A stretch of DNA of 64,000 bases from Caprella mutica (lineage: Eukaryota > Arthropoda > Malacostraca > Amphipoda > Caprellidae). Below, piece by piece: positions 42,366-54,798 of this stretch. The notes under the pieces were generated by a model that worked only from the letters and a program-made list of their open reading frames with translations, was not told the DNA's origin and did not search any database. The stretch's first letter is position 1; every line of letters begins with the position of its first letter. Where the stretch lies: NCBI GenBank assembly GCA_947561585.1, contig CANNZV010001461.1, positions 62,001-126,000 on the forward strand, read 5' to 3'. Made by a program: the position numbers and the translations under genes.

Positions 42366-43248
42366 AAAAGAAATCGTACACATGAGCTTTAACTGATCTC
42401 TTATTAAAATATTTACGAATTATTACCCAAAATACGTAAATTGAATGGGGACAAAAATGTCCTCATAGGTCTTAGACTATGAAGGAATATATGTCATTAC
42501 TAAATATGGATGAAAGAAATGTTAAAACAATATCAAAAAAGAAGTATAACACAAAAGAAATGGTAAAACTTAGAGAGACATTAACAAATCGTTAGTTTCA
42601 TTTCGTTTCAAGTTACCATTACTGATATAAAATCAACTCATGATCTGGCATTACATTGCAGATGTAATTCATTTACCATTATTTCACGAATATAATGCAA
42701 GAAAAACAGCCTTATTAAGAGGTGCATTATGTATTTATTGAATTTACCTAGCAATACGCATACGTGCTGCTGTTTATTATATTTGATAAGTTACGTGAAC
42801 ATATATACATCTCTCAATGAATTAATATGAGTTTGAATTGTAAATCTAATTCGAAATATTTTAGATAGATAGTGAAATGTATATCTGTTCTATCATTTTA
42901 AGTTGAAATAACAAGTATATTTTACTTTAAATATGGTTTTGATAAACTTAGCTGTATCAAATTGTTCTATGATTGTCCTAATTTCAATAATCTTTTTCTC
43001 TCCATTGTACAAATATTTATTAGAGTCAATTTACTAATTATTTGTTTATAATTATGAGCTATTAAACACACTAATTGCAAGATTGGTTCACAGTATACAA
43101 AGGAAATAATATTTGAATGATGAAGATAAAAATTGTATTATTCATTATTAATATCTAAATAATAAATTCCTCTTGGTTAGGTAATATACTAACACATAAT
43201 CCTTTGATTATTATTTTAATCACTAATTTATTTTCTACCCCAAAATAG

Positions 43249-43406
43249 TATCACGTGCAAGGTAACTGGATTTAAAGCTTGTATTTCATCAGGAGAATAT
43301 CTCTCCATTGTGGTAAGAGTTTTGAGAAGTAAAAGACTGTATATCAGCATTCCGTCTGTCTCTAACATCAGTTTTGAGGCCTTGAAGGAATTCAATGGAT
43401 GGTTGG
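43249..43406 (+). CDS. Host gene exon g, unit 2
   Basis: Copy of exon g with two amino-acid changes (Lys to Thr near the start, His to Tyr); donor GTAAGT kept. Confidence 0.55.
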
Positions 43407-43875
43407 GTAAGTAAAACAGCTGATTACTAAAAAAGTTCATTCTTCATCATTCTTTCACATGAATTCATATCAAAGATTGTAATCTTTCTTATAAATTAAT
43501 ATTATATTTAATCATATATAGTAATAAAATTAAATTGAATCATCCCTAATAGTATATGTTGAATATTAAAATCCTCTCTACAACTTAATATGAAGTATTA
43601 TAATTTTCCATATTAATTCTTCTATAATAATACAATCCATCCTATAAATATTGTCAATATATATTCAATATTGCAATATCTGCTCTTTATATATATTTAA
43701 ACCTAATAATCTAGCAAAAAATTCAGGCCGAACTTGATCTTATGGAAAAATATCATTGAACTTTAATTCTAAACCGAAACAAACTTTTTTCCTGTCTTTT
43801 TATTTGTTTATATATTTATATGCAATTTGCTATGATAAGATATTCATATTATGGGCTTATATTTAATTATTTTAG

Positions 43876-43925
43876 ATGTCTGTATAGAAGTTCCCTCCAG
43901 AGGGAGAAGAGAGAGTCAGTGCTAG
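43876..43925 (+). CDS. Host gene exon h, unit 2, terminal
   Basis: Copy of exon h ending at TAG 43,923-43,925. Confidence 0.5.
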
Positions 43926-45472
43926 GCAAGTGCCATAAAGTACACAATCCCCATCTATAAGTGATACCTAAGATACATTTTCTTCTATCAAGAACTTCAT
44001 TTTTAAATCGCAAATTAGAAGAAAAGAATATTAGTCAAATTCCGTTCAGATACACTACTTTAAAGTGAAATAATTGATTTTTATGTTTGTTAATCATATG
44101 TTGTCCTATATCGTATGAGGCGCTACATGCGTTGTTGAAAATGACCCCTTCCAGCCTGAACACCGAACGACACACGATTCAGATCATCCTTGCAAAATTT
44201 CTCGAGAATCTCCTGGCTATATCTTTAAGTGAAGCTTTGTATGCGTTGTATAAGAGTCTCAATGGAATCTGGTCATTCACAAACTAACATAAACTCGAGT
44301 TTAGGCGGCAGATGCAGTGTAATGTAGTGGGCCACCGTCTGCCATCTTCCAAAGTAAAGAAGGCGTTTCAGATTGGCGTAGCCAGGGTCAAATAAAGTCC
44401 TGTAGCAATCTGAGGTATGAAACACCATTAACCGGTGACAAGAACCATCATTGACAAAGAAAGCGTGAATGATTGGGACCACTCGATTAATTAAGGCAAC
44501 AAAGGGTCATTACCTTAACATAATAACTATCATTTGTTAAGCACGCAGATATTTCGAGGATTTTCAATTATTTATGTGATTTTTGATGAGGAAACAGAAC
44601 TTCACGTCAATCCAAACGATTTTATTGACAATTTTGGATGGTTGCTGCAGAAACTGACTTAACTGCTTTCTCTGTGCTTTGTGGACATCATTTAATGTTT
44701 TAGCTGAAGTGTAGTGATAAAAACAGTAATAAGGTTCGTGTCATAAGATCCTCCAACTTGGTTTCGATGGGTGAATTCTCCAGAATATTTCTTTCTGAAA
44801 TAGAAACTTGAGGTTTGTCCAAATAAACCCTTCACCTCCAGGATCACTATTACTGTTTTTTTTTTTCTTGTGGATGGTAAAAGCTTCATTGAAATATCAA
44901 GAGCTCTTGTGAACTTTTTCGGTTGGTAAAATCAATAAAGTGTAGCATGAATTATCGGCGTGCTGTTGAAGGGGAATGTGTTATTGCAAACTGCAGGACG
45001 ATCCTCCTCTTCTCAAGATCACAAAACATTTTTCAGGTTTAAGATGGTTGAAGATCAATGTCAAAAATCCACTCTTTATGAACAAAATAGAGTATTATAC
45101 GTGATATACCTTGAAGAATTTCAAGTTCCCCTAACTCGTTTATTCAAAAATGACGCTTCTTAGGGAACGTACATTTTTTTGTGTTATTTCAATTTCAAAT
45201 AGATCACAATTCTTTTGTGTTTACCAATGGATATGTAAATTTCAAATAAGGGTTTTTATGGAAAAAATAGCGAAAGGTCTACATAATAATTCATGCATTT
45301 TTAATAATTTTAGTGAGAGCACTCTATAGATCAATGAATATTATTTCGAGGGGATGGGTAATAGGACTAATAATAATATATTTCTTAATATTTAATACTA
45401 ATGCAATGCTCATTATTATTGTGTTCATTTTCAATAATCTGTAAAACTTTGATCAAGTCTTACCAATTTCTT

Positions 45473-45478
45473 AATGAA
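45473..45478. other. Polinton empty site in unit 2
   Basis: A single AATGAA in the flanks that surround the Polinton in unit 1. Confidence 0.95.
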
Positions 45479-46833
45479 TATATTTTCTTCAAAATAAAAT
45501 AAATAAAATTTCAGGTAGATAGTGATTTAATTGATGCCTTTCATAGATTGTTATCAAGTTGAATTTTTGTTACGAAATTTAATAAATTATTTTTACTTTT
45601 AAAAGCTAAAAATATTATTTTACTAATTATAAATAGTAGTGTGACCAGCAACCATGACACCGTCACAATTTTAATAGGTAAATTGTTCAAAAATAGATAG
45701 GTAGATTTGCTGTTACTAACTAATAAAATTTTGTTCTGAGATTGGTTAATGGTCGGTGATTTGGGTAATGTTCGATGATTGGATAAAGTCTTGTGACTTC
45801 GAAAGTACTTGATGATTGAGTAATGAGTAGTGTTCGGAGAATTTGTCAAGTCATTTTATTCATACATGTTGCCACAAATTGTTTGACACGAGCGTACAGA
45901 AACGGATCTCTATCACAAAATTGAAAATCCTTTCTATTATCGATAGTTAGTTAAATTTTGAAAATTGTTTTTTACAAGAAAATGTACCAAAATTCGGTTT
46001 TATTAATAATCTATTGAAATTATCTTAATAAAAAATACTTTTGAAAACAACAAAACCAAATGAATAGGATAAAATTAATAAAATAATCACTATTATGTGA
46101 GTACTTAAACTCTTTTCTTCTGAGTTGATTTTAAAATCCCATTAAACTTACAAAGAAAGAATGGCATACCAGCTATGTAATTTAAAGGTCCTCTCCAGGC
46201 TCCGAGAAAAAAATGAGTTTATTACATAATATTATAGATTTAAGGTCTAGGTTTATTATTCTCCAAACTACATACGATTCGGTTCGGTATTTATTTTATA
46301 ATTTGTTTTTAGAGTTTTTAATACTCTGTGTGTAACAATTGAGCGAATCACTAACCTGACGCTGAAGAAGAAGATTGTACACTCTTTGATTTGATTTCAA
46401 ATTTGAATTATCAAGTTATAAATTTCCCTGAAGTATATAAACGTTTCTATAATCAGTTCATCCAATTGTATACATTTACATTAATATTAAATGGATACCT
46501 AAAACCTAGTTGACAATCAAAAAAATGGTGAACATTCTATTTCTTCAGACTGAAAATTAGCAAGTTGGAAGTAAAGAAGGTTTTTCAGATTTTTGATTAT
46601 AAAAATCTTTAAAACCATATAAACTTAAAAAATATGCTACCAAATTTCATGAGGTAAGAAATATTAGCCTCATTGAATTGAACAATAAAAAAATTGCCTG
46701 GAGGGGAACTTTGAAGTTAAATGATACTGTAATAATACACTCTACTTTAACTTAAATGATGAGGTTGATTTCAAAAATTGCAATCAAATTATTTATAAAT
46801 ACTATAATGTTTTTTGTTCAATTAACTTTGCAG

Positions 46834-46981
46834 ATCTAAGAGTCAAATACACAGAAGACTACCCCAGCACTGGAAGTAACCCTATCAGAGGGGGATCCAT
46901 CTTGACGATTGAACACGTACCTGCTGACGGCAAAGAAAACCTCTACAAGATTATCAAAAACATTCTTCCTGAATCAAAAGA
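46834..46981 (+). CDS. Host gene exon a, unit 3
   Basis: Copy of exon a with intact splice signals. Confidence 0.55.
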
Positions 46982-47213
46982 GTGAGTATATATATAGAAA
47001 AGAGCTAATTGGATGTAGATGTGAATATAAAATAGTCAAAAAAATTAGCAGTTGTAATGAAATAATAATTCAACGCGGTTATCGTTACGTAACTTACATT
47101 TCGTTGTTACCTAATAATCATAACTATATTATATCCAAACGTCGAGATTACATTCTATTATTGGAGCAGATTTCTCTTTTTAATGCCCACACTGTTAACT
47201 CAATTCTTTTCAG

Positions 47214-47339
47214 ATTCGACTATATATGCTTGAGACATTGTTATCTGACAGACACTGACGTCAATGAGCTGCTGAAGCAATTAGAAAGAGAGAAAATAAG
47301 GACAAAATGGGGAAGAAGTACTGAAGTGAAGGAACAAGG
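47214..47339 (+). CDS. Host gene exon i, unit 3 (intact)
   Basis: 126 nt, in frame to GG|GTGAGA. With exons a, b and c it forms an uninterrupted four-exon series in unit 3. Confidence 0.55.
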
Positions 47340-48018
47340 GTGAGAGTGTATGAGGCTGGTGAATGATCGAGCGTGAGGCTGGTGACCAGTGGGTGAGTGT
47401 TAAGCTGAGGATTGAGTGAGAGTGAAGCTGGTGAATGAGTATGAGGCTGGAGGCTGTTAAGTAAACATGTGACTGGTGAGTGTGTGAGGCTGGTGATCGA
47501 ATTTCAGTATTAGTAAGTCACAAATTCATTTTTTCAATTTTTTATTGTTTAATTTCTTCTAAACCAAATGTTGTAGTCGAATATGCACCAATAATTTCAG
47601 ATATGGTTGACAACTAACCATTCCATTAGAGTCAATGAGCGTCTGTGCATTCATTTTATTAAATCTTACTTTCAAAGATTTAGCAGTGGTATGCCAGTAT
47701 TTATTATATCAGAATTTTTTTACTTTAAAACCTTAAAGTGCCACCTAAAATTTATCTTAAAACTACTTTCTATAATTGGAAGACCATTCGAGTTTGTCAA
47801 TTTAAAATAAAGATCAGATAATCACATAATTCATTGTTCAATCACAAATAGTTTTCAACATTCTGATAAATGAATTTAGCAATTAATTAATAAATTTAAC
47901 ACACCCTTATTTACACATGTGTTGTTATATCCATTCATCTCTGTTTTCTTGGATTAAACAGTAGTGATAACCTATTTAATGTTAACTAGCTGTCTACTAT
48001 CACATTTATTTATTTCAG

Positions 48019-48058
48019 GGTGACTAAAGACGAATCTAGAAACTTGTACCTTCATTTG
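48019..48058 (+). CDS. Host gene exon b, unit 3
   Basis: Identical 40-nt exon with GTGAGT donor. Confidence 0.5.
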
Positions 48059-48943
48059 GTGAGTGAGAGAGAAGGAAAATAATTTTCTGAAGTGCTTAGA
48101 AACCAATTGTTTGATATTCATTAGTTATTCAATTTCATGATTAATATGATATTGAATTGAATCAATTTCTAAAGAAATTAAGTATTTTTTTTTTTTTGCG
48201 AAAGCTAAAGTATTTACCAATATCATGAAAAGAAATTTGTGTAGGTAGAAACTTATCCTGACTGAATATATTTATTAGCTATATACATATATACAGAATG
48301 GAAATATAGGTGAAAAGATTAGCTACACACTTTAGTATATGAATTGACACCCTTTCTGTAATTAAGTTTAAATGTTTACTTTCTACACTATATGTGAACA
48401 AGACAAAGAGGTTATTCAAGTTCTGTGTAAACAAGACAAAGAGTTCACTTTACAATATCTAGGGAAAGAGTTTAACTTAAACATTCTCTGCATCAAGTCA
48501 ACGGGTTTAGTTCAGACGCGTCAGAATCATAATAAAATATTTGATATATTGAGTAATAACATATACTATATATAAGATACAGAATATAATTCATTTTCAG
48601 AAGAATTTGTGGCATTTTACACGATAGGTTTGGAATTTTTATTAAATTTCACTATATTATTATCGTAAATATTATTCGAGTCAAAGTTTGAGTTCATGTA
48701 AATTCTTTACAACTGGTAATTGTATTAAAGGCATCTTAATCTTCTATGAAAGGGTTCGAGTCTCAATTAGAAAATTTGTATTTGTTTCACCGAAAATTTA
48801 ATTGATTTATGTCTATGATTGTTTCTCTGAAGTGTCGAAATTGAATAATTAAGAAATCTAGTTTGTAAGACAGATAATTGATGTTAGAAAAGCTGTAAAT
48901 TATCTATATACCACACATAAATATTGAATTTTCGTACCAACAG

Positions 48944-49011
48944 GCAGTTAGTGAAGAGGAAAAAAGAAAAACAAGAGAAGCATCAAATTCCAATAGGAAA
49001 ATATTTAGGAG
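48944..49011 (+). CDS. Host gene exon c, unit 3 (end uncertain)
   Basis: Copy of exon c (one Arg-to-Gln-type change, ACAAGAG for ACGAGAG), followed by the hairpin and about four minisatellite copies that end at the rearrangement junction. Confidence 0.4.
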
Positions 49012-49112
49012 GTTCTTCAATTAGTAGCTCTTCAATAGAAAGAGCTACTAATTGAAGTGAAGAGCTACTAATTGAAGTGAAGAGCTACTAATTGAAGTGA
49101 AGAGCTATTAAT

Positions 49113-49484
49113 AGGAAATACTTCAAACAAAGGGATTATTATCCTTCTCCTGCCTATCACTTAGATCTTATTCTGTCATCAGACAGCAATGCAGATATCA
49201 TTAGCTTTGTTTCCGACAGCTTGAGAGATTGGAAAAGGTATAGAATAGAGTGCAACAACCACATCAAACCCATGACTGAAGTGATACATACTTTGCAAAC
49301 TAAAGTTAAAATTAACTACAGTAATCATGAAGTTACAAATACTCAACACATTATCAAACTATTGACTGTGATGGGAGATAAGAGTGAAATTTGGCTTGAT
49401 TTCAATCATAGTTACGACAAATACCAACCATTGGATAAAGAATTCTACACGCAGCTGAGGAATAGCAAGTTAGTTACTTTTAAA
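49113..49484 (+). pseudogene. Host gene exon e, unit 3, 5'-truncated
   Basis: Begins inside exon e at the rearrangement junction, so it lacks its acceptor and first ~30 codons. The rest is open (DWKRYRIECNNHIKP...) to the GTTAAT at 49,485. Confidence 0.6.
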
Positions 49485-49540
49485 GTTAATATTTTATGTA
49501 ACTGATTTTAATTTATATTAATCGCATGCAATGATTTCAG

Positions 49541-49624
49541 TATATAGAAAGCTATTTCCTTCTATACCTGTTCAATGCAACTCCTGGTGAACGGGAGAAA
49601 GATGAAGAATATGTAAAATGGTAA
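49541..49624 (+). CDS. Host gene exon f, unit 3 (open)
   Basis: Starts TAT ATA GAA after ATTTCAG and runs open for 27 codons (YIESYFLLYLFNATPGE...) to TAA. This version shows the likely original frame of exon f. Confidence 0.5.
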   Translation, partial: YIESYFLLYLFNATPGEREKDEEYVKW

Positions 49625-50076
49625 ATAATGGTAAAAATGAAGTGTCAACTAAATTGCTGAAGAATCTCAGCACATATGATCCGAGTCATTTATTATCCCC
49701 AATAAATTAGTCTTATCCATGAAATGTACTTTCACCTCTTTTATAATGCTGACTTACCCTCAGTGTCTGTTGGTATCTAATATATATTGACTGCAGATGA
49801 TACTACATTTACTCGATTTGATTTAGAGTATGGTTGTTTAACCCAAAACTTCACCTGTGAATTAATTAAGCAGACTAACTATAAATGTTACAGTTTTTAT
49901 TATTGAATACCGTTACATTAATATTTACAATTTGTAAAAGTGGGAGACTTAACATAAGTTTTACCTTTCTAAGAGTTGTGTTAATTTGATACTGATACCT
50001 AGGTATCTAGTGTGCTATTTTATCATCTACAACACATAATAGTAATTTGGGCATCAAGATATCAAAAAAGCTGATT

Positions 50077-50592
50077 TCTCGCAGTAATTTTGATCCCTTT
50101 AATAAGATAAAATGCCCAGGACCTTTCAGTGAAATGTTAATATTTTCAATAAGTAGAGGTTCAGTAGTTCCTATGTACCTATATACCACTTGGGGGCTCA
50201 TTGCACTCAAATTAATGATCAACTATTTGAACAAGTATGTCTTCCCTACATTTCAGTTTCTTATTGCATTTGTATTGTTCTAATAACTTACAATTTTTTT
50301 TATTTTTTGCCTTCTAGAAAGCTCAAGCAATTTATTAGGATAGCTTTTAGGGGATAGAATAATCAATTCTATGAATATTAGTATGTGTAATGTCTATACT
50401 TAAAAAAATCTATATGAAGAAGGACGCAAAGAGAACTGTCAAAGGAATAACTATTACATGACTGAAAAAACTGTATATGCCTCTAGAAAATATGTACCCA
50501 GTGTAAATAATTCAATAATAATCTAATTAATATGAAATTAAACTACCTTGAGTCTTTGATGTTTCATCAACTTAAAGGTAAAACCTATAAAA
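50077..50592 (-). repeat. Inverted copy of unit 1 ~7,705-8,308
   Basis: This segment is the reverse complement of unit 1 sequence, with noticeable divergence. For example GGGGGCTCATTGCACTC at ~50,190 matches the reverse of the GAGTGCAATGAGCCCCC-like stretch near 8,165-8,185, and CTACCTTGAGTC at ~50,543 matches the reverse of GACTCAAGGTAG at ~7,750. It joins the direct copy at ~50,076 and runs into the 28-bp satellite. Confidence 0.85.
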
Positions 50593-51213
50593 CTAATATA
50601 ACAGTCTAATCAGTACTAAACTAATATAACAGTCTAATCAGTACTAAACTAATATAACAGTCTAATCAGTACTAAACTAATAAAACAGTCTAATCAGTAC
50701 TAAACTAATATAACAGTCTAATCAGTACTAAACTAATATAACAGTCTAATCAGTACTAAACTAATAAAACAGTCTAATCAGTACTAAGCTAATATAACAG
50801 TCTAATCAGTACTAAACTAATATAACAGTCTAATCAGTACTAAACTAATATAACAGTCTAATCAGTACTAAACTAATATAACAGTCTAATCAGTACTAAA
50901 CTAATATAACAGTCTAATCAGTACTAAACTAATATAACAGTCTAATCAGTACTAAACTAATATACAGTCTAATCAGTACTAAACTAATATAACAGTCTAA
51001 TCAGTACTAAACTAATATAACAGTCTAATCAGTACTAAACTAATATAACAGTTTAATCAGTACTAAACTAATATAACAGTCTAATCAGTACTAAACTAAT
51101 ATAACAGTCTAATCAGTACTAAACTAATATAACAGTCTAATCAGTACTAAACTAATATAACAGTCTAATCAGTACTAAACTAATATAACAGTTTAATCAG
51201 TACTAAACTAATA
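50591..51213 (+). repeat. 28-bp tandem repeat, about 22 copies
   Basis: Unit AACTAATATAACAGTC plus TAATCAGTACTA. Copies are near-identical with TATAA/TAAAA and TCTAA/TTTAA variants and one 1-bp deletion near 50,965. It starts where the inverted unit segment ends. Confidence 0.95.
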
Positions 51214-51243
51214 CTATTGAATTCACTGAAATATATCTAATTA

Positions 51244-52000
51244 TGGGGATCGTCTTCTGTTTTTTGCAATTTTTACGGATTTCCTTTTTCACTTTAGTTC
51301 CCTACTGAATATTCCAAAGAAAACATACAAAAAGTTTCATTTTGCTGTGACAACTATAAGTCAGAATGGGAGGGGGGTGAAATTAGGGTGTGCCACAGTA
51401 CTCCTCCCCTGCTAAAATGGGCTTAACCTCCCATTTTTAGTAGATGGCTTCGCCGTTGGCTTGGGTGACCTTGAAGTTCTCTAATAGAGACGAAAAGATC
51501 CCGTTTTTTGTTATGTTTTGATTTTTTTTTTTTGTGTTTTTATAATTTTCAATTTTTTTTCGTTTACTTCAATAAATTATCTCGCTCAAAATAGCGCCAC
51601 TCTTTGGGGGTTGGTCCTACAGAAAAATGAATGAGAGCTAATCTGTTCAGAACGAAATTCCTAAGTTCGTCTAGTAGCCCTTTTTTGGAATTTCAATCTC
51701 TAACTTTCTTTTTAATAAAATAAAACTATTTTCAGATCGAAATTCAAAAAAAGATCTTCTAAACGACCTTAGGATAGTAGTTGAGAACAGATTAGCTTCT
51801 ATAAATTTCTTGTAGGACCAACCCTCAAAGAGTGGCTTTTTTTGGGGGGGGTCGAAAAACAGGTTTTTCGACCCCCACGGTGGAGGGAAAAATGTTCAGG
51901 ACCAACTAAACCTTCTATAACCATTTTTCACCTTAGGTCAAAAATTCAGCTCAATCGGACGAGTATTATTGGTAGCTAGCAAAAAGTGGAGACCATCCCC
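51244..52000. mobile_element. Hairpin-bearing DNA element or MITE
   Basis: Outer ends GGGGATCGTCTTCTG and, reversed, GGGGATGGTCTCCAC form ~25-bp imperfect inverted repeats next to TTA on both sides, suggesting a 3-bp duplication as in PIF/Harbinger elements. Inside, two ~110-bp arms (51,593-51,705 and 51,735-51,842) are imperfect reverse complements sharing CCACTCTTTG.GGGTTGGTCC, with a ~30-bp loop. No coding capacity. Confidence 0.6.
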
Positions 52001-52530
52001 TTAAATGTGGCTACTGAACAATGTGAATGTAAATAAATAAATTTGATTTGATCACATCAAGATATTTTATAAAAACTCGAAGAAACAAACAACTTGTGCA
52101 ATGTGCATGCGTATTACTAAATATAATATCTACCTAATAATAAGGATAAATCACTTAACACTTGAAAATACGGACTAAAATCTTATAATAAACCGTGAAT
52201 GAATACAAAGAATCAAGTTTCAAAATAATTAGCGTGAACGTTGACAACGTATTAATGAAAAATTGATCTAATGTACTGTATTGATGAATATGATCAGATT
52301 AAATCTTTAAATAAGGTTTATTTTACAATATTTAGGACTGCTAATATAATACATTAAAAACTCATTTACTAAGTATAATAGGAATTGTGTTTTGAGAAAT
52401 AGTGAGCTAAGATATGTTAATTCTCAATCGAGCTATATAGTGATATTTATATAGTGATCACATATCACCACTCCAGGTGCCTATTAATAAATTCCAGGCT
52501 GCAATTAATCCATCATAAGTAGTTTGTAAT
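52001..52530. other. Intergenic DNA downstream of the protease
   Basis: A short AATAAATAAATTTGATTTGA tract (52,030-52,055) resembles a non-LTR retrotransposon tail. Otherwise nothing recognised. This is the 3' side of the minus-strand protease gene. Confidence 0.4.
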
Positions 52531-52692
52531 TCAATGCAGGTGGATAGTGATCCATTCCAGGTAGTCAGACACTCTGATGTAAACACCCGGTTTGCCGGCC
52601 CTGGCACACTGGAACCCAGTCGAAACTACTCCTACGATGCGCCAATCGGAAAAACAGGGCAACTTCGTGAGGAGGGGCCCACCGGAGTCACC
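52531..52692 (-). CDS. Serine protease exon with catalytic Ser
   Basis: Terminal exon after acceptor TTCCGCAG, ending at a stop at 52,531. GDSGGPLL carries the catalytic Ser, then [17 protein letters not shown] and [15 protein letters not shown], the canonical C-terminus of trypsin-like (S1) proteases. With the previous exon it completes KDACQGDSGGP, whose Asp indicates trypsin-like specificity for Lys/Arg. Upstream exons add LDLa domains. Confidence 0.95.
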   Translation of the reverse strand, partial: GDSGGPLLTKLPCFSDWRIVGVVSTGFQCARAGKPGVYIRVSDYLEWITIHLH

Positions 52693-52875
52693 CTGCGGAA
52701 CAAAAAAAAGTAAGAGCTTTATCAATTTTACCAAGAAGTCAACGAAAAAATAAAAAATAAATGATTTTTTTTTATTATTCTGGCATCAAAATTTTAATAT
52801 CTATTATTTATCACATTTATAATTTATATTGTTATGAATTGATATAAAAATCTTAAAATGAAATCATAAGTTTAA

Positions 52876-54240
52876 TGCAACCAAACACAGCTAATTACAA
52901 CCTGTGATGATATGGTCATACTAAACACAGCTAATTACAACCTGTGATGATATGGTCATACCAAACACAGCTAATTACAACCTGTGATGATATGGTCATA
53001 CTAAACACAGCTAATTACAACCTGTGATGATATGGTCATACTAAACACAGCTAATTACAACCTGTGATGATATGGTCATACCAAACACAGCTAATTACAA
53101 CCTGTGATGATATGGTCATACTAAACACAGCTAATTACAACCTGTGATGATATGGTCATACCAAACACAGCTAATTACAACCTGTGATGATATGGTCATA
53201 CTAAACACAGCTAATTACAACCTGTGATGATATGGTCATACCAAACACAGCTAATTACAATCAATGGTGATATAGACATACTAAACACAGCTAATTACAA
53301 CCTGTGGTGAAATGGTCATACTCTAAACACAGATAATTACAACCTGTGATGATATGGTCATACCAAACACAGCTAATTACAACCTGTGATGATATGGTCA
53401 TACCAAACACAGCTAATTACACCCTGTGATGATATGGTCATACCAAACACAGCTAATTACAACCTGTGATGATATGGTCATACTAAACACAGCTAATTAC
53501 AACCTGTGATGATATGGTCATACCAAACACAGCTAATTACAACCTGTGATGATATGGTCATACCAAACACAGCTAATTACAACCTGTGATGATATGGTCA
53601 TACCAAACACAGCTAATTACAACCTGTGATGATATGGTCATACTAAACACAGCTAATTACAACCTGTGATGATATGGTCATACCAAACACAGCTAATTAC
53701 AACCTGTGATGATATGGTCATACTAAACACAGCTAATTACAACCTGTGATGATATGGTCATACTAAACACAGCTAATTACAACCTGTGATGATATGGTCA
53801 TACTAAACACAGCTAATTACAACCTGTGATGATATGGTCATACTAAACACAGCTAATTACAACCTGTGATGATATGGTCATACCAAACACAGCTAATTAC
53901 AACCTGTGATGATATGGTCATACTAAACACAGCTAATTACAACCTGTGATGATATAGTCATACTAAACACAGCTAATTACAATCAATGGTGATATAGACA
54001 TACTAAACACAGCTAATTACAACCTGTGGTGATATGGTCATACTAAACACAGCTAATTAAAACCTGTTTGGATATGGTCATACTAAACACAGCTAATTAC
54101 AACCTGTGATGATATGGTCACACTAAACCCAGTTAATTACAACCTCTGATGATATGGTCATACTAAACACAGCTTATTACAACCTGTGATGATATGGTCA
54201 TACTAAACACAGCTTATTACAACCTGTGGTTATATGGTCA
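52876..54240 (+). repeat. 40-bp minisatellite, about 34 copies, in intron
   Basis: Unit AAACACAGCTAATTACAACC plus TGTGATGATATGGTCATACT, regular over ~1,365 bp. The last base alternates C/T among copies, and some degenerate copies (AATCAATGGTGATATAGA) recur at ~53,261 and ~53,981. It lies wholly in the protease intron between 52,693 and 54,276. Confidence 0.95.
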
Positions 54241-54276
54241 CAACTAATTTCACAACTTATTTCTTTTTCATTGTAC

Positions 54277-54437
54277 CTGACAAGCATCTTTCCCTCCTGC
54301 AGCAAGGCCTGCGCACATCCTTTTATTAAAGTTATATTTGTAGTAGGCTTTTTTGCACTGTCCATGTGACCAGATGGGAACCATCACCTCCCTCAAGACA
54401 TTGCTTCCTCTACCCTTATAAGAAGTAGTGCCCCAAC
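54277..54437 (-). CDS. Serine protease exon (middle of S1 domain)
   Basis: Acceptor TTTTCTCAG, donor CAG|GTACAA. Encodes GWGTTSYKGRGSNVL, the loop with QCKKAYY and KRMCAGLAAGGKDACQ. Conserved Cys residues and the specificity-pocket Asp (GKDACQ) are present. Phases match neighbours on both sides. Confidence 0.93.
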
Positions 54438-54798
54438 CTGAGAAAATGGTGTGACATGAACACCAAAATGACAGCTGATTGGAATAAATAAAAAATAAGT
54501 AAAGGGTAAGCTCAGAGTTATCGGATGGTTTCACATTTTCGATTACATAAGAAAGAGTATTTAATAATTATTATTGTAATCGTTTATTAATTGGTATCAA
54601 TGATACCTTGCACGAAAATTTAAAAATAAAAAAGTTGATCGAAAATGTAGACCTTTCCGATAAAACGGAGGTTTCCAAAGGGCCAAGATTCAGGAATAGA
54701 AATATATAGATATAAATATAGAGTAATATATAAATATAGAGTAATAAATGGATTCAATGAAAATAATCAATCGCTCAAATTATAGTTAATTATCTGAC

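Larger units (their letters stand above)
28478..45846 (+). repeat. Segmental duplication unit 2
   Basis: This is a direct, colinear copy of unit 1. It lacks the Polinton (empty site at 45,473-45,478), the 297-bp piggyBac-like MITE (empty TTAA at 43,508-43,511) and the expanded 20-bp minisatellite. It carries two maT/mariner copies that unit 1 lacks. It also has about 204 extra bp near 31,788-31,991 that units 1 and 3 both lack, and a ~70-bp extra stretch near 34,735-34,805. Confidence 0.9.
45847..49112 (+). repeat. Segmental duplication unit 3, 5' part
   Basis: Direct copy of unit 1 positions 1 to ~3,260. It shares unit 1's diagnostic differences from unit 2: no CAAA insert after CGATA near the start, GATTTTAAAATCCC rather than GATCCTCAAATCCC, and the same 204-bp absence. 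By eye it differs from unit 1 at only a few bases. It ends inside the 20-bp minisatellite, where the sequence jumps to the equivalent of unit 1 position 9,953. Confidence 0.88.
49113..50076 (+). repeat. Unit 3, 3' part (matches unit 1 ~9,953-10,920)
   Basis: From AGGAAATACTTCAAAC onward this matches unit 1 from 9,953 and unit 2 from ~40,636, after loss of about 6.6 kb of unit. It is more diverged from both than they are from each other, so it is probably an older copy or has evolved under different constraint. It contains the distal part of the large host exon and the following exon. Confidence 0.85.
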
